DNA from: Tubiluchus corallicola
Taxonomy: Eukaryota; Priapulida; Priapulimorpha; Priapulimorphida; Tubiluchidae
Direction: 5' to 3'
Assembly: GCA_030141605.1 (NCBI GenBank)
Contig: JAQGDQ010000663.1
Location: 64,001-116,809 of the forward strand
DNA: 52,809 nt
Under the pieces are notes generated by a model. That model saw only the letters and a list, made by a program, of their open reading frames with translations, did not search any database and was not told the DNA's origin. Both the position numbers and the translations under genes were made by a program. Positions 36,001-46,940 of the stretch are shown in pieces. Position 1 is the stretch's first letter, and each line of letters opens with the position of its first letter.

Positions 36001-39000
36001 TTCAGAAATTTGAATCAATTGTTGTTAATTATGATAACCTTTCCTCTCAATCCTGAGAAATGGATTCAGTTTAAAACGTTGTGTATAAAACCAAGAAACG
36101 ACATCATATCATTAGGTAGAGCTAACCTCTAGCCGTTATACCTTGGCATCTGTTTTGAGCAAAGTACTAGTTGTTCTGCGTACAAAGTGATTATACATAT
36201 GGAAATTTAAGCCGATTCTTGAACACATCTTTTTAAGCAGTGTTCTTAGTGTAATCTAACGTATTACACTAACGTATAACGCATGACATTACTTCACAAC
36301 TTTACATTACATTACTTCAGTTTACGACTTTGTCATAAGTGTTGTTTTAATTGTTATTGGAAGTGCATTGTAATTCATTTATTTAAAAGATGTACTTAGG
36401 CAACGTAATTTTATTCTTGCAAACTTACAGCTGTTTACATGCAATATAGATTTTAGGCCACAACAACGACGACGGCGACAAAAACAACAGCAGCAGCTGC
36501 GACAGCAACAGCTGCAGCAGCAGCAGCAGCAACAACAACGACAACAATAATAACAACAACAGCAGCAGCAATAACAACGAAGACAACAACAACAGTAACA
36601 AAACAAAGCAACAAGAACAACAACAACAGCAGCAGCAGCAGCGACGACGATGACGACAACAATGATCCTCCATTTCTAATGTGTAGCATTGACAATTCAC
36701 TAGAGGTTTCGCAATCTTATGTAAATTTCCCCGCACAACAAATACAACAAATTAAAAGGACTACTCATAAATACCCTTTATTAATATATTACTATTTTCA
36801 GCGGATCCTTGCATAATGAGTGGAGTTGGCGCTAACTGCATTGAGCCTGGCTGCCGATGTGTAAGCACAGACATCCCCTTAGGCTTGAACGTGGAGGACA
36901 TTCCACAGATGGTCATGATGACTTGGGAAGGAGCATTAAGAGTACAAGATTATTTACACTTGTACAGGTAGAGTGGTAAATCCTTTTGGAGTAATTTCAG
37001 TTTTTGGATAAATTTTGGTTATTTTATGAGTTAATCATGTGTAATATCATGTGTGTGCGTGCGTGTGAATTGCACGTGCGAGTTAAGTGTGCATGCATGT
37101 GAATTGCACGTGCAAGTTATGTGTGCGTGCGTGTGAATTGCACGTGCGAGTTATGTGTGCGTGCGTGTGAATTGCACGTGCGAGTTATGTGTGCGTGCAT
37201 GTGAATTGCACGTGCGAGTTATGTGTGCGTGCGTGTGAATTGCACGTGCGAGTTATGTGTGTACGACAGTCTCAAATCGGAAAAACTTGTAATTGTTGTT
37301 GTTGTTGTTTGAGAAGAACTAGATTGATGAACTTCATTTCAGAACAGCAAACACTAGAATTTTGCACTAAACACTACTTGCATATATTACAAATGTAAAT
37401 TATAAAGCATGAATACACAGAAGTATAACGCATAAATAATTTTAAACTATCAGGCATATTGTGAGTTGGTGATTCGTTATCGACTGCTAGAGGCAGACTA
37501 CACCTGCCCAGATATGAGCAAGTATACGTACGTACAAATTGTAGTGAGAAAACTTTTGTTTACAATAATTTCGGAGAGGTGGCGGCACCTTCCTTAAACA
37601 TTAAACTGAGATTTCAAAACTGGGTTCTTTTGTTTAAATTCACAATGAATTTTGTTAAATCATAGACAAATATGCATTTTTATTGCTCGCATTTTTTAAC
37701 ATTTAACTCGAGCAGAATGAATTTAAGTTCTCTGAAGCGTGCCTTTCATTGAAGAGGTTTTAACATTGTCAGCAGTTAAAATACATCCCACATTACGAAA
37801 CTAGACATAAATTTTGTTCAAATTGATTTTTAAGAATAAAAAGAATTTTTGGTCGGACAATTTGCTTCATTTTGCTTTGAAACGGAGCAGTCCATTCTCA
37901 GGGTCACGTGGCAGAAGAAGCCATTTCATATTGTGTATATTATGCAAATAATGCATTTTTACTTGACAAAATGAATAAAGACATCATGGGTGAACAGTAC
38001 ATAATTTTAGCTAATATTTATGCAAAGTCATAAAATTGGTGTAGGCCTAACTTTAGCCGCAAATGTTTTTTCACTATAGTTGGTGTACATTGTACTTTCT
38101 AGTCTCCTGTAATTACTAATGCTTACTTGACTTTTCTTCCCTCGCCATACACAGACTATATCAAAAAACGAAAAAATCTGTATATTTATTACATTTATAG
38201 TAGAATTCAGAATTTTATTATTGGCACATACATTGTATTACAATTACATACATACAACAAAACAACAACAAAATACAAAAATACAAAACATAACTATAAC
38301 ATTATAGCTATAGTAGCCAAAACAGGTAACACGTAACAAATATATATAATTTTAGTATAGATACAGTTAGCATATCATAAAAAAGTAAAAAAGAATATTA
38401 TCAATATTTACGGTACTATTTATTCCCCTTTAAAACACTTAAAAATGTAATGGGCGGCTATTTGGGTTATATCGCAGTCGTTACGGGTACAATACATGCA
38501 TTGTATAAATAGTTTGAATATATTTAATATAGATTGAAAGTTTTTTCAATATCAATTGTATATGTGGGAGATTTGTTATTAATATGTATAAAATGATTTA
38601 ACAGACAAATTCTTAAGGATCTTCAACCAAATCGGATGTTTGAGCCATGACTTAATGCAGATGGCATCTGTCCAATAAGAAACACGGTTTTTGCTATCCA
38701 TGAGTTTACCAGTTATTAGTTAATGCAGCATCTTTATGACCAAGGACATGAGATAGCTACACTGTCAATCAGGTAATTTAAAACTGGTAGAATATCATTT
38801 CTTGTTGAGAAATTACAGTAGTTTCAATTCTGATGTGTTTGTTATCGTTGTTGACATCAACGAGGATGATAGTTTTTTATTTATGTATGATTTTTCATTA
38901 ATAAGCCAATAATGAATATTTTTGCGTCTTCGAAAGAAGAATGGGCAACTTACCAGTCATCAACTTATCTCACAGCGCCCAACATTTTTCACTTTAATGT

Positions 39001-39864
39001 AAATTCCGTTTTTTTTTCAGTCACCGTCTTCCTGCAGTATACTGGTGGTGGGCGACAGCAGATGATTGGGAGTACGAAATAGATGACCATAGAGATATTA
39101 TTGATTTGTTAACTGACATCGATCCAGCCGAAATTCAAGGTATGAGGGCGCCATATTTACAGAACTGTGGAAACAATCAGTTCGAGATGTTATCGGCGAC
39201 CAACTTTCGTTGGGATAACTCGCTGCCGTCAACACTTAATGACCCTCCCATCTGGCCTTATGCACTAGATTATCAGATCGATGACGATTGTGTCATTCCA
39301 CCTTGTCCGACCGCAAGCTTTCCAGGAGTGTGGGAAATACCATTGGTGGATTACTTTAATGTAACTGGAACATTCTGCAACAGTGTGCACAACTGTGGAC
39401 TACAGCAAACTGTAGCAGAGGTAACACAGTTTTTGTTGGACAACTTTAATCGTCATTATGAAAGCAACAAAGCACTGTTTCCTCTCCATCTCCGTCCGAT
39501 GTACTTCTACGACATACCTTTCGCCATAAAAGGCATTCAAGATTTTCTTGATATCGTGACCGGTCCAGGTTTCGAGGATGTTTATTTTGTAACTGGTACG
39601 CAAGCTGTTGAGTGGATGGAAAATCCTAAAACTGTCACTGAGATAACGTCTGGTGATATACCAGGACCTTCATGGGATTGTAGCGGATTTCCGATGAGCA
39701 ATACGTGTGAAGATCCGAATATCTGCACTTACAATATAACGGAAGTTCTTCAGGTTTATCCGGGCCTGTTCAGATGGGTGGTTACCTGCAAGAATTGTCC
39801 GCCACATTATCCAAGAGTTCATGACCCAACAGGGATGAGTCCTTTTATGACCCCAGGAGCATAG
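32963..39864 (+). CDS. Chitin deacetylase-like secreted protein, catalytic motifs lost
   Basis: Five exons with consistent phases: 32963-33032, 34176-34457, 35445-35564, 36802-36967 and 39021-39864 (TAG); 493 residues. Order: signal peptide (hydrophobic [12 protein letters not shown]), CBM14/peritrophin-A domain with six Cys (FAC, DDC, YQC, MTC, GIC, EQC), LDL-receptor class A ([20 protein letters not shown] ... [10 protein letters not shown]), then a CE4 deacetylase domain. This is the architecture of cuticular CDA1/CDA2 (serpentine/vermiform) proteins, which deacetylate chitin outside the cell. Kept: [50 protein letters not shown]. Lost: TFDD is TWEG, the HxxxH block is absent at the exon 4/5 join, and the LxH motif is PMYFYD. 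It is therefore probably a non-catalytic chitin-binding protein; a skipped exon in the last intron is the main alternative. Confidence 0.88.
33768..34175 (+). repeat. ~20-bp minisatellite ending in the exon 2 acceptor
   Basis: About 21 units of tttgattgttttgcagtcac (19-21 bp; variants ttatgcag, tttgcag). Every good unit is a T-rich tract followed by GCAG, so the array is a row of acceptor-like sites. The last unit, ending at 34175, is the acceptor used to join exon 1 to exon 2. Confidence 0.93.
34176..34457 (+). CDS. CDA-like exon 2: CBM14 domain
   Basis: Acceptor ttgattgttttgcag is the last unit of the 20-bp tandem array just upstream; donor CCAG|gtaggg, phase 1 to 1. Encodes a short linker and the chitin-binding peritrophin-A fold ([17 protein letters not shown]). 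Confidence 0.85.
35445..35564 (+). CDS. CDA-like exon 3: LDL-receptor class A
   Basis: Starts after tttttttctcag, ends TGTG|gtaagt, phase 1 to 1, as is usual for LDLa exons. All six Cys and the acidic calcium-binding DDCLDASDE are present. Confidence 0.9.
36465..36655 (+). repeat. CAA/CAG-type triplet repeat
   Basis: Imperfect caacag/cagcag/aacaac run of about 190 bp in the intron before CDA-like exon 4. Open frames over it (Cys or Leu strings on the minus strand) are not genes. Confidence 0.9.
36802..36967 (+). CDS. CDA-like exon 4: start of deacetylase domain
   Basis: Starts after attttcag, ends TACAG|gtagag, phase 1 to 2. Encodes ADPCIMSG, a Cys-rich linker and [19 protein letters not shown]. 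In active enzymes the same place reads PQM(I/V)x(I/L)TFDDA; both metal/catalytic Asp are replaced. Confidence 0.85.
37050..37262 (+). repeat. 34-bp minisatellite in CDA intron 4
   Basis: gtgaattgcacgtgcgag with a gtgtgcgtgcgt spacer; copies of gaattgcacg start at 37067, 37101, 37135, 37169, 37203 and 37237. Each unit carries the palindrome gcacgtgc. Begins about 80 bases after the exon 4 donor. Confidence 0.92.
38160..38720 (-). mobile_element. Possible LINE 3' remnant
   Basis: In CDA intron 4. The minus strand has short coding-like pieces, [20 protein letters not shown] near 38660 and [19 protein letters not shown] near 38460 (a C-x4-C...H...C pattern like LINE ends), followed downstream by an A/C-rich 3' region. 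Too decayed to classify. Confidence 0.3.
39021..39864 (+). CDS. CDA-like exon 5: rest of deacetylase domain
   Basis: Starts after tttttttttcag, phase 2, and runs to TAG at 39862. Encodes [20 protein letters not shown], which aligns across a gap of some 25 residues where active enzymes have HEIxxHSxxH, then [18 protein letters not shown] and the usual CDA C-terminal half with paired Cys. Confidence 0.9.
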
Positions 39865-40756
39865 GTGTTTTGTCACGTTGACGTCACATGGATGATATTT
39901 CACCACATGGGCTTCCATTGAGGCACAATCCAACTTCAAAATCAATGTTATCATGTGCTAGGCAGTGGTGCTAGGCATTCACAGCAACAACTCTGCCCTT
40001 ATTAAATTCAATCAAAATATAGACCTACTTAACCAGGCTGCGCACTATATTGTCACCATATGGTTAGAATCTTGACAAAATTACGTTCAGAAATTATTGT
40101 CACCGAGTTGTGCAATATGGGACCTTTTTGTCTAATAGTGGTACATCATTAGGCCTATATGGTCGTCCAATATTAGAGACACATAAGCACAAGTCCAACT
40201 TTTGATTCGGTATTCGTATTGGCAAAAATATTGTGACAACATTGGTACAATATTGTCCTGCTGACTTTGTAACCATAATATTTGTCCATGCTTATTAGTT
40301 TTTTATTACACGAAATATAACGAAAAATAATGAAAATAATAATGATATAGCTTGTTTAAGTTACACAATTGAATTTTAATGTTAAATGTTAAAAATTGTG
40401 AATACTTTATTGTAGTGTATTTACTTGAACTTACATTATTATTATTATATTTATTACAATAATTTTCGTTGCATGTATTAACGAGGAAACTCAGCATCAG
40501 GTCGTTGGGTTTCTTATTCAAAGGTTTTGGTAAAAACACATTATATTATTTTACTTTGAATTTGCTATTGCTAATCTCCTGTCAGTACTGTAGGCTATAA
40601 GCATAAAATATGTTTGATTGTTTAATGTGCAATTATGGAAATTAATGTATGATTATAAATTCAAATAATAAACAAACATCAGCGGCTTTCTATTAACATT
40701 TTTTCGTATTTTTTCAAGGTATATTTTTATCATGTGCAGTCATTGTTAATAATAAG
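39865..40756. other. 3' flank of the CDA-like gene
   Basis: AT-rich, no gene. A candidate polyadenylation signal AATAAA lies at 40667-40672, which would give a 3' UTR of about 800 bases; earlier weaker signals are possible. Confidence 0.4.
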
Positions 40757-41225
40757 TACAAATTGTATTGGTAAAGCATTTAATTTGTGTCGGTAACTGA
40801 AGAAATGTTTGATGATCGAAAACAAAAGCTCAAATTGATTATCTTCTTCCCAGCTTTTCCCTATGCGGGGTCGCCGTTGTGAATGAGTCTTCTCCACGCA
40901 TTCCTGTTGTTGACCATCTCTTCATTTATGTCTTCCCTTCCCACATGATCTTCACCGACTCTTCTTTTCAGGTGTCCATACCATTGCAATCTTGCGAGGC
41001 TTCCACTACTTTTACTTTTCCTCTGATATTATTATTTCTAATTTTATCTCTTCTTGTTATTTCCACCATCCATCTCAACATCCTCATCTCCATCACACCC
41101 ATTTTCTTCTCTTCGGTCTACTTTGCAGAAGCTGCTTCCAGCCCATAGATTAGAGCGGATCTGACCAAAAGCTCAAATTGATTATAATTGATTAAATTGG
41201 TTAATCACTTCACTGTCTGTATTAT
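40757..41225. repeat. Dispersed AT-rich repeat, interrupted
   Basis: 40757-40842 and 41186-41225 together match 7398-7530 (tattggtaaagcatt ... gatgatcgaaa ... gattataattgattaaat). The interruption is the LINE end at 40843-41165. Confidence 0.6.
40843..41165 (-). mobile_element. RTE-like LINE 3' end with 20-bp target duplication
   Basis: 323 bp flanked by identical caaaagctcaaattgattat at 40823-40842 and 41166-41185. The minus strand encodes SALIYGLEAASA, EMRMLRWMVEITRRDKIRN and NAWRRLIHNGDP, the C-terminal part of RTE-type ORF2, and ends with gcatagggaaaagctgggaagaag, a typical RTE 3' end. Strongly 5'-truncated. Confidence 0.85.
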
Positions 41226-41439
41226 GGTTGGCCTTGTGTTTGATACGGCGTGATATAGACCACACTCATCATAAATCTTGATAATGAAAACAATTATAAT
41301 AATCGTTTATTCACGTCAGATGCAAACTCTCTGCCGCAGCAAGTCAGTTATAAAGATTTTATGTCGTTTACAAATAAACTGAAGCCATTTATATCGCTAA
41401 CAATTCCATATTTATTGCATATTTCTATTCCGACGGTGG

Positions 41440-41854
41440 AAAAGTGTTGCCCGTCCGCCCTTGTCGAAGCCTAACACAAGCTCCCTCTTCTGGAAAACCA
41501 CAGTATGAATAACAGAACACTAAATTTAAGAAACATTAGAACGAACAATCAATATGGAAAGAATTCCATTACTAAGCAAGCTATACAACTTTGGAATCCA
41601 TTACCGACATCACTAAAACACAGCAGCTCTTTATCAATATTCAACTCTAAAGTAAAATAAGTAGTTTCTCTTTTATTTTCGAGTTTCTAGTTTGCACTTA
41701 GTTTAGCTTGCACCAGACGCATTTGCCCAGAACAGTGCATGTTTTTATATGAACTAACACTAATTGTCTGTCTTTTTATTAAGATGGTCAATGTATCAAA
41801 CAAGGCAAAATAAAGAATATACTACTACTACTACAACTACTACTACTACTACTA

Positions 41855-41927
<73 letters not shown>

Positions 41928-41930
41928 AAA
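41440..41930 (+). mobile_element. LINE 3' end with (ACT)n tail
   Basis: The plus strand reads NRTLNLRNIRTNNQYGKNSI then QAIQLWNSLPTSLKHSSSLS ... FNSKVK-stop (about 41500-41660), the C-terminal end of a CR1/L2-like ORF2. A 3' UTR follows with AATAAAG near 41810 and then (ACT)n at 41818-41930. Confidence 0.75.
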
Positions 41931-42389
41931 AAGGGACGAATAAATTGTTAGTTTGCTCGATCATTAGGTTCTCTGACAGATACAAAAGCGGCGCACTGCT
42001 AGAAGCTGCTTAAACTTAATGACTTCATCCAGTGCCATGGTCGATAAATCGCTACTATTTCAGCCATAGACATAAAACTGAGGTCATAATTTATTTATCA
42101 TCATTACAACTAAAAGGTTGAAATACAGTTTTCTAAATTCTTTCGTGATTTTCAACAACTTAATGTAACGAATTTACATTATGTTTAAGCGTTTGCGCTG
42201 ATTAATACGATAAGTCGTTTACTGCTTTTGTTTGTACTTGTTGAACACCATTTATGTGATTTTCAATAAATTCTTTGCTCTTAAATACAATTAAATGGTG
42301 TTCCGATTAAGCTAACTAAAAGGCCCTTGAGAACAAACACCAATCTAAATTCAGAAAAATAAGACTCATCCAATGGACTTTAACTAGGC

Positions 42390-42740
42390 GTGAGCATCGA
42401 ACGTTCGAATTGAACTCGAACGAGTTTTTTCAGTTCGAATTCGATTCGAACCTAAAATTATAGAATCGAATAATTCAGCATTTCAACCTCATACATTCTT
42501 TAGCATTAAAATGTTTGAAACAGCAAGCAATTAGCTAATTGTGGTTTTAATACAGAACAAAATCGAGTGATATGCATGATCTTTGTGTGACCACTCTTTA
42601 CTAATGGTTCAAAAATTTTCCAAACACAATTCGAATTCTATTCGAATTCGAAATACTGAAATTCGGTTCAATTCAAATTCGAAAGCCCTTCATTTCGACT
42701 AAATTCGCATTTCGCTTTTTGGTGGAGAATTGCTCACCCA
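42390..42740. mobile_element. hAT-like MITE
   Basis: Begins aggcgtgagcatcgaacg and ends gagaattgctcacccat; the ends are inverted repeats (GTGAGCA / TGCTCAC). The interior is rich in ttcgaattcgaa palindromes and has no coding frame. Flanks contain ttaact on both sides, but an exact 8-bp target duplication could not be placed. Confidence 0.5.
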
Positions 42741-43309
42741 TAGCATTAACTGTGTCGAATAAACCATTTAAACAAACGAACAAAACAATCCAAATTGGAA
42801 ACCAGTTAGGCCACAAACTAAGTCTCGATTTCAAAGGTGGAACTTAATTCAAATTGTTGCAGAACTACATAAAGTCCACTAAACGTTTTGTTAACTGATT
42901 GAATGTATATAATTGTATTTTAAGTTATTATGTAGTTTGTCTTTCAATCAAGTACTCATTAATAAACAACTTGTGCTATAATCAACTATATGTACTCCAA
43001 CTGTATTAATTGCACAAGTATTGGATTTCTGAATTAAGTAGCAACATTGTACATTACAATGTACAATTTATACTTAGAATGGGCTTATAGGCTTAGGTAC
43101 ATCGAGAATCGCTTCTGTTATTGTATCTATTGTCTGAGTTTTCAAGTTGGTGTTAACTAATGAAGTAGTCGTAATTTGAATTAACCATTTTGAGTTATTA
43201 CATTCTCGAACAAACTAATTGTATATTTTTTCACTGCACATCGTAGAAATACTGTGATCAGTAACAGTTACTGTGTTGTAAATCCACTTAAAATAAAAAC
43301 AGTTTATAT

Positions 43310-43335
43310 AATATATATATATATATATATATAAT
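43310..43335. repeat. (AT)n microsatellite
   Basis: A run of AT dinucleotides. Confidence 0.9.
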
Positions 43336-43557
43336 CTGTTTTACAATGTTCTGTACCTTAGTAGGAAGCCCTTTAAGACACACCTTCACTTTGTTAACAA
43401 AACATTGTACTTGCGAGAAGATACTTCCAGCCATCATCAGTCATACTTAGGCTTGCTACAATACTAGCAGAAACAATGTGTGAAGTCATCTACTTTAACG
43501 ACAAAGTACTACCATTACGACCACTATGAAAATTCAACAACCTAGCACGTTTGTACT

Positions 43558-43622
43558 TAGAAAAAACTCGTTCGAATCGAATTCCAGCGTTCGAATACGC
43601 ACGTTCGACGCTCATCCAAGTG
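43558..43622. mobile_element. Inverted end fragment of the 42.4-kb hAT-like element
   Basis: gaaaaaactcgttcgaatcg ... cgttcgacgctcat is the reverse complement of the left end of the 42390 element (catcgaacgttcg ... cgaacgagttttttc) with some changes. Confidence 0.5.
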
Positions 43623-43781
43623 AAAGTGCTCTGACGGTGATGCACGTAAGCAGTAAAGATGTACCATGTTGTTATCAACAATACTCGTTGTTTTCGCTAT
43701 ATTATATAGCTTAAATAGAAACCTACTGTACCTAAACTGTTCATTATTTTTTATTTGTCACTGTTGCTGACTGTTTATACT

Positions 43782-44035
43782 TTCCATACTTACAGAGGTC
43801 TAAGCATCCGCCTTTGAATGATGTAGACATCCCGTTCAACACGAAATAAGGCGGAAAAAAGCACATCGTTTTACACAGAGGGCAGCGTGACCGACGCTCT
43901 TGTGCATAATCGGCAGGCATTTGTATTTGCCAAAATAACTTCCAAGTGTCACCAGTCACTTGCCCTTGCTCTAACTCACATGCTTTACTTTTAGGCACAC
44001 AATATTTAATATGAATATTACCAGGATTTACCGGC
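43782..44035 (-). other. Possible minus-strand Cys-rich exon
   Basis: The minus strand is open for about 85 codons (KPVNPGNIHIKYCVPKSK, QVTGDTWKLFWQIQ, RCPLCKTMCFFPPYFVLNG, GGCLDL) and ends at a perfect donor, CTCT|GTAAGT. No family recognised; no convincing acceptor was found upstream, and no partner exon. It could be an exon of an opposite-strand gene or chance. Confidence 0.25.
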
Positions 44036-44182
44036 TTACATTTTTTTTAAAACTATTTTTGCTTGTTTGCCCATTTTAATGCGAATGAATATTTTCTGTC
44101 ATGTTTGCAAAAACTGTTAAGTTATGATGAACATCGTTTGTTTGCCAAATAGCGTGTATAAATTCATCTATAAATGTTTCAG

Positions 44183-44392
44183 ATTTTCAGTTGACCTTGT
44201 AGCTAGCCAAGAGTCGGCTGTCAGCACCATAGCATTTCACTTCTCTGCTCGTTCGTTGGAGGGCGTCACGGTACTTGGGCGTGACACCCGACTGAGCCCA
44301 TATTGGGATACTGAAGAAAGACACTTCACGTGGTGGTTTCCATTTAAAGTAGGTTCGGAATTTGGTTTGGAAACCTACATGCTTGAGGACAA
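44183..44392 (+). CDS. Galectin exon, first in view
   Basis: Starts after aaatgtttcag and ends GACAA|gtaaga, phase 2 at both ends. Encodes the core sugar-binding strands. Confidence 0.75.
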
Positions 44393-45033
44393 GTAAGAGA
44401 GGCAGCTTGTTTAATAATCAGAACTTCGTTTAAAATCTTGTTAGTCTTGAACCATGGAGAATGAAAATGAATCACTACATCATTAGTAGCGTCATGTTAT
44501 GCTGTGACACGTGGTTGCGAATGCAGTGAAATATTCCCTCTTATCCAAGTTTCAGTTTCTACTGCTCACAATTTCAGTGGTTGCTTACGGGCATCCACAA
44601 AGAAACAACAACTGTAGAATTTAGAACCTAATCTTTCTTAGTCTTGCCTTTGTAAAGTGGAGCATCAACTTGCAACAACAGTAAGCGAAAAAAGTCAATT
44701 TCATAAATGTTCTATTTAACGTAAACTAAGCATACTTTTTTCCAATGAGTGGTAATAGTGACTATTGCCAAGTCACAGTTGTTTGTAGCACGACTAGCCG
44801 CCAATAGGTAAGATTACTTTTTAATGGTTGTCCTCACGTGTTTTGCAACAAGCCACAAGTGAAACGCTATAGTCCACACTTAAGATTTTTCTGCCTGGTG
44901 AAGGTTTTCTGTCACAATTGATGGAAGCCGCTTTGCAGATTACCAGTACCGATTCAAGCCTATTTGTGTTATGAATGAGATTCATGTAGGCGGCGATGTA
45001 GAAATTCAGAAGTACATCCAATATGGTTCACCT
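44183..45033 (+). CDS. Galectin, C-terminal two exons
   Basis: Exons 44183-44392 and 44904-45033 join in phase 2 (AA|G). The product carries one galectin carbohydrate-binding domain: FSVDL, IAFHFSARS, YWDTEERHFTWWFPFKVGSE, FSVTIDGSRFADYQYRFKP and a last strand DVEIQKYIQY, stop TAA at 45031. Of the usual sugar-binding residues His and Arg (HFSAR), Trp, Glu and Arg (WDTEER) are kept, while HxNPR Asn is Ser and the later Asn is Gly, so affinity may be changed. Galectins are cytosolic or unconventionally secreted beta-galactoside binders. The first exon(s), coding for the start of the domain, were not found upstream. The stop codon region is the first unit of a 47-bp tandem array; use of GTAAGA there as a donor is an alternative to termination. 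Confidence 0.75.
44904..45033 (+). CDS. Galectin terminal exon
   Basis: Starts after ctggtgaag, which completes AAG with the previous exon, and encodes FSVTIDGSRFADYQYRF, ICVMNEIHVGGDVEIQKY and IQYGSPV-stop. Confidence 0.7.
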
Positions 45034-45850
45034 GTGTAAGAGAGAAAGGCATGCAGAAGTACATTCAATATGGTCTACCTGAGTAAGAGAGAAAGGCATG
45101 CAGAAGTACATTCAATATGGTCTACCTGAGTAATAGAGAAAGGCATGCAGAAGTACATTCAATATGGTCCACCTGTGTAAGAGAGAAAGGCATGCAGAAG
45201 TACATTCAATATGGTCCACCTGTGTAAGAGAGAAAAACACTCAGTAGTACATCCAATATGGTCTACCTGTGTAAGAGAGAAAGGCATTCAGTAGTACATC
45301 CAATATGGTCTACCTGTGTAAGAGAGAAAGGCATTCAGAAGTACATTCAATATGGTCTACCTGTGTAAGAGAGAAAGGCATGCAGAGGTACATTCAATAT
45401 GGTCCACCTGTGTAAGAGAGAAAGGCATGCAGAAGTACATTCAATATGGTCCACCTGTGTAAGAGAGAAAGGCATGCAGAAGTACATTTAATATGGTCCA
45501 CCTGTGTAAGAGAGAAAGGTATGCAGAAGTACATTCAATATGGTCCACCTGTGTAAGAGAGAAAGGCATGCAGAAATACATTTAATATGGTCCACCTGAG
45601 TAAGAGAGAAAGGCATGCAGAAGTACATTTAATATGGTCTACCTGTGTAAGAGAGAAAAACACTCAGTAGTACATCCAATATGGTCCACCTGGGTAAGAG
45701 AGAAAGACATTCAGTAGTACATCCAATATGGTCTACCTGTGTAAGAGAGAAAGACATTCAGTAGTACATCTAATATGGTCCACCTGTGTTATTGAGAAGG
45801 TCATTCAGAAGTACATTCAATGTGGTCCACCTGTGTAAGAGAGGAAGACA
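45010..45850 (+). repeat. 47-bp minisatellite derived from the galectin exon end
   Basis: About 18 units (46-48 bp) of the form cagaagtacattcaatatgg + tccacctgtgtaagagagaa + aggcatg. The first unit lies inside the galectin coding end, so each unit copies codons for QKYIQYG, the stop TAA and following bases. GTAAGAGAG is kept in nearly all units, including those with cctgag or cctggg before it; two units have lost it (gtaatagag, gtgttattgag). Units differ by substitutions, so it is not recent as a whole. Confidence 0.95.
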
Positions 45851-46940
45851 TCAACGACTCCATGACTGTGCATCCAGTATGGTCAATGTCCACAAGTACA
45901 TCCAATAATTTCCATCAGAGAGAGTATTAATTCAGATGCAACATTTCACATTTTGATAAAGAAATTTTTGTGTGAATTTGATCAAACCTGACATTTTCAT
46001 GCGAAACACATTGACGCTCAATCACTAACGGCCAAATGAGACAGAGGGGGAAATGGGCCACCAAGTATGACCCACGGATACCGTGACCCAAACCAAATGA
46101 TCCATCAGCCACAGACTGATCCAGGTCCTAACAGTGCTGGTCCATACTGATCCGGTTTTGACTCAGCTCTGCAGGAAACGTCTGGACCTATTAACTTTAG
46201 AAAAACTGCAAAATCATTCACGTTTCTGAACAATTAAATGGACCCATGCAACTGAATATCACAGATTGATAGAGCAAAAGCAGCGACTGCTGATGCTGTG
46301 TTCTATAGACAGTGATATTTTTATTGTAGGTTTCACTAAAACAAACTTTCTTTTACAAAACACAACTATTTAATTTTTACCTAGGTCAAGTGGGTTAAGT
46401 TTCAGACCCACAGCGCTGTGACACATTGAAAAATGGTGACCAAGTGACCCACGACCCACGGACCTATTTCTAGCTCTGAAGCGAGGATGTTTTTAACCTG
46501 TATCGGTGTATTATTACAAAAAAACAATAGCGTTGAACTATAAATAATTTAGTTATAACTAGGTATTTTTTCATTGGGTTTTGATAGTTCTTTTCATAGT
46601 TATCTTCAGCGTCACCAAAGCCTGGGGTTCATCAATCAGACGTTTTTCGTCCAACACTAGCTGTTGCTATGTACCAATAACTGTCGCCTGTTGCTTAACA
46701 ACTTTCACTCTTTCAGCAGTCTAGTAGCATTCTTTTGTTGCGTAACAGCATTCAATGTCACTGGGTGTATACTTCCTAATAGATTCCTATAGAAAACAAT
46801 AGATATGAAGCATAATGTTAACATCTATTATTTATTTTATTGACTGCAGCTTAAGGGGACGGATACAGGCTTTGGAAAAAGCGCAGACACAACAAAAAGT
46901 AGTCAAGTGTTCTGGCGGAGTGGTATAAGCTCCCCAGCGA
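45851..46940. other. Intergenic, no gene seen
   Basis: No supported coding sequence. Contains gacccacgga words near 46065 and 46450, perhaps ends of an unrecognised repeat. Confidence 0.4.

Noticed and set aside
36379-36736. Cys-rich and Leu-rich minus-strand frames
   Set aside because: Translation of the CAA/CAG triplet repeat in an intron.
41788-41985. Poly-Ser minus-strand frame
   Set aside because: Translation of the (ACT)n LINE tail.
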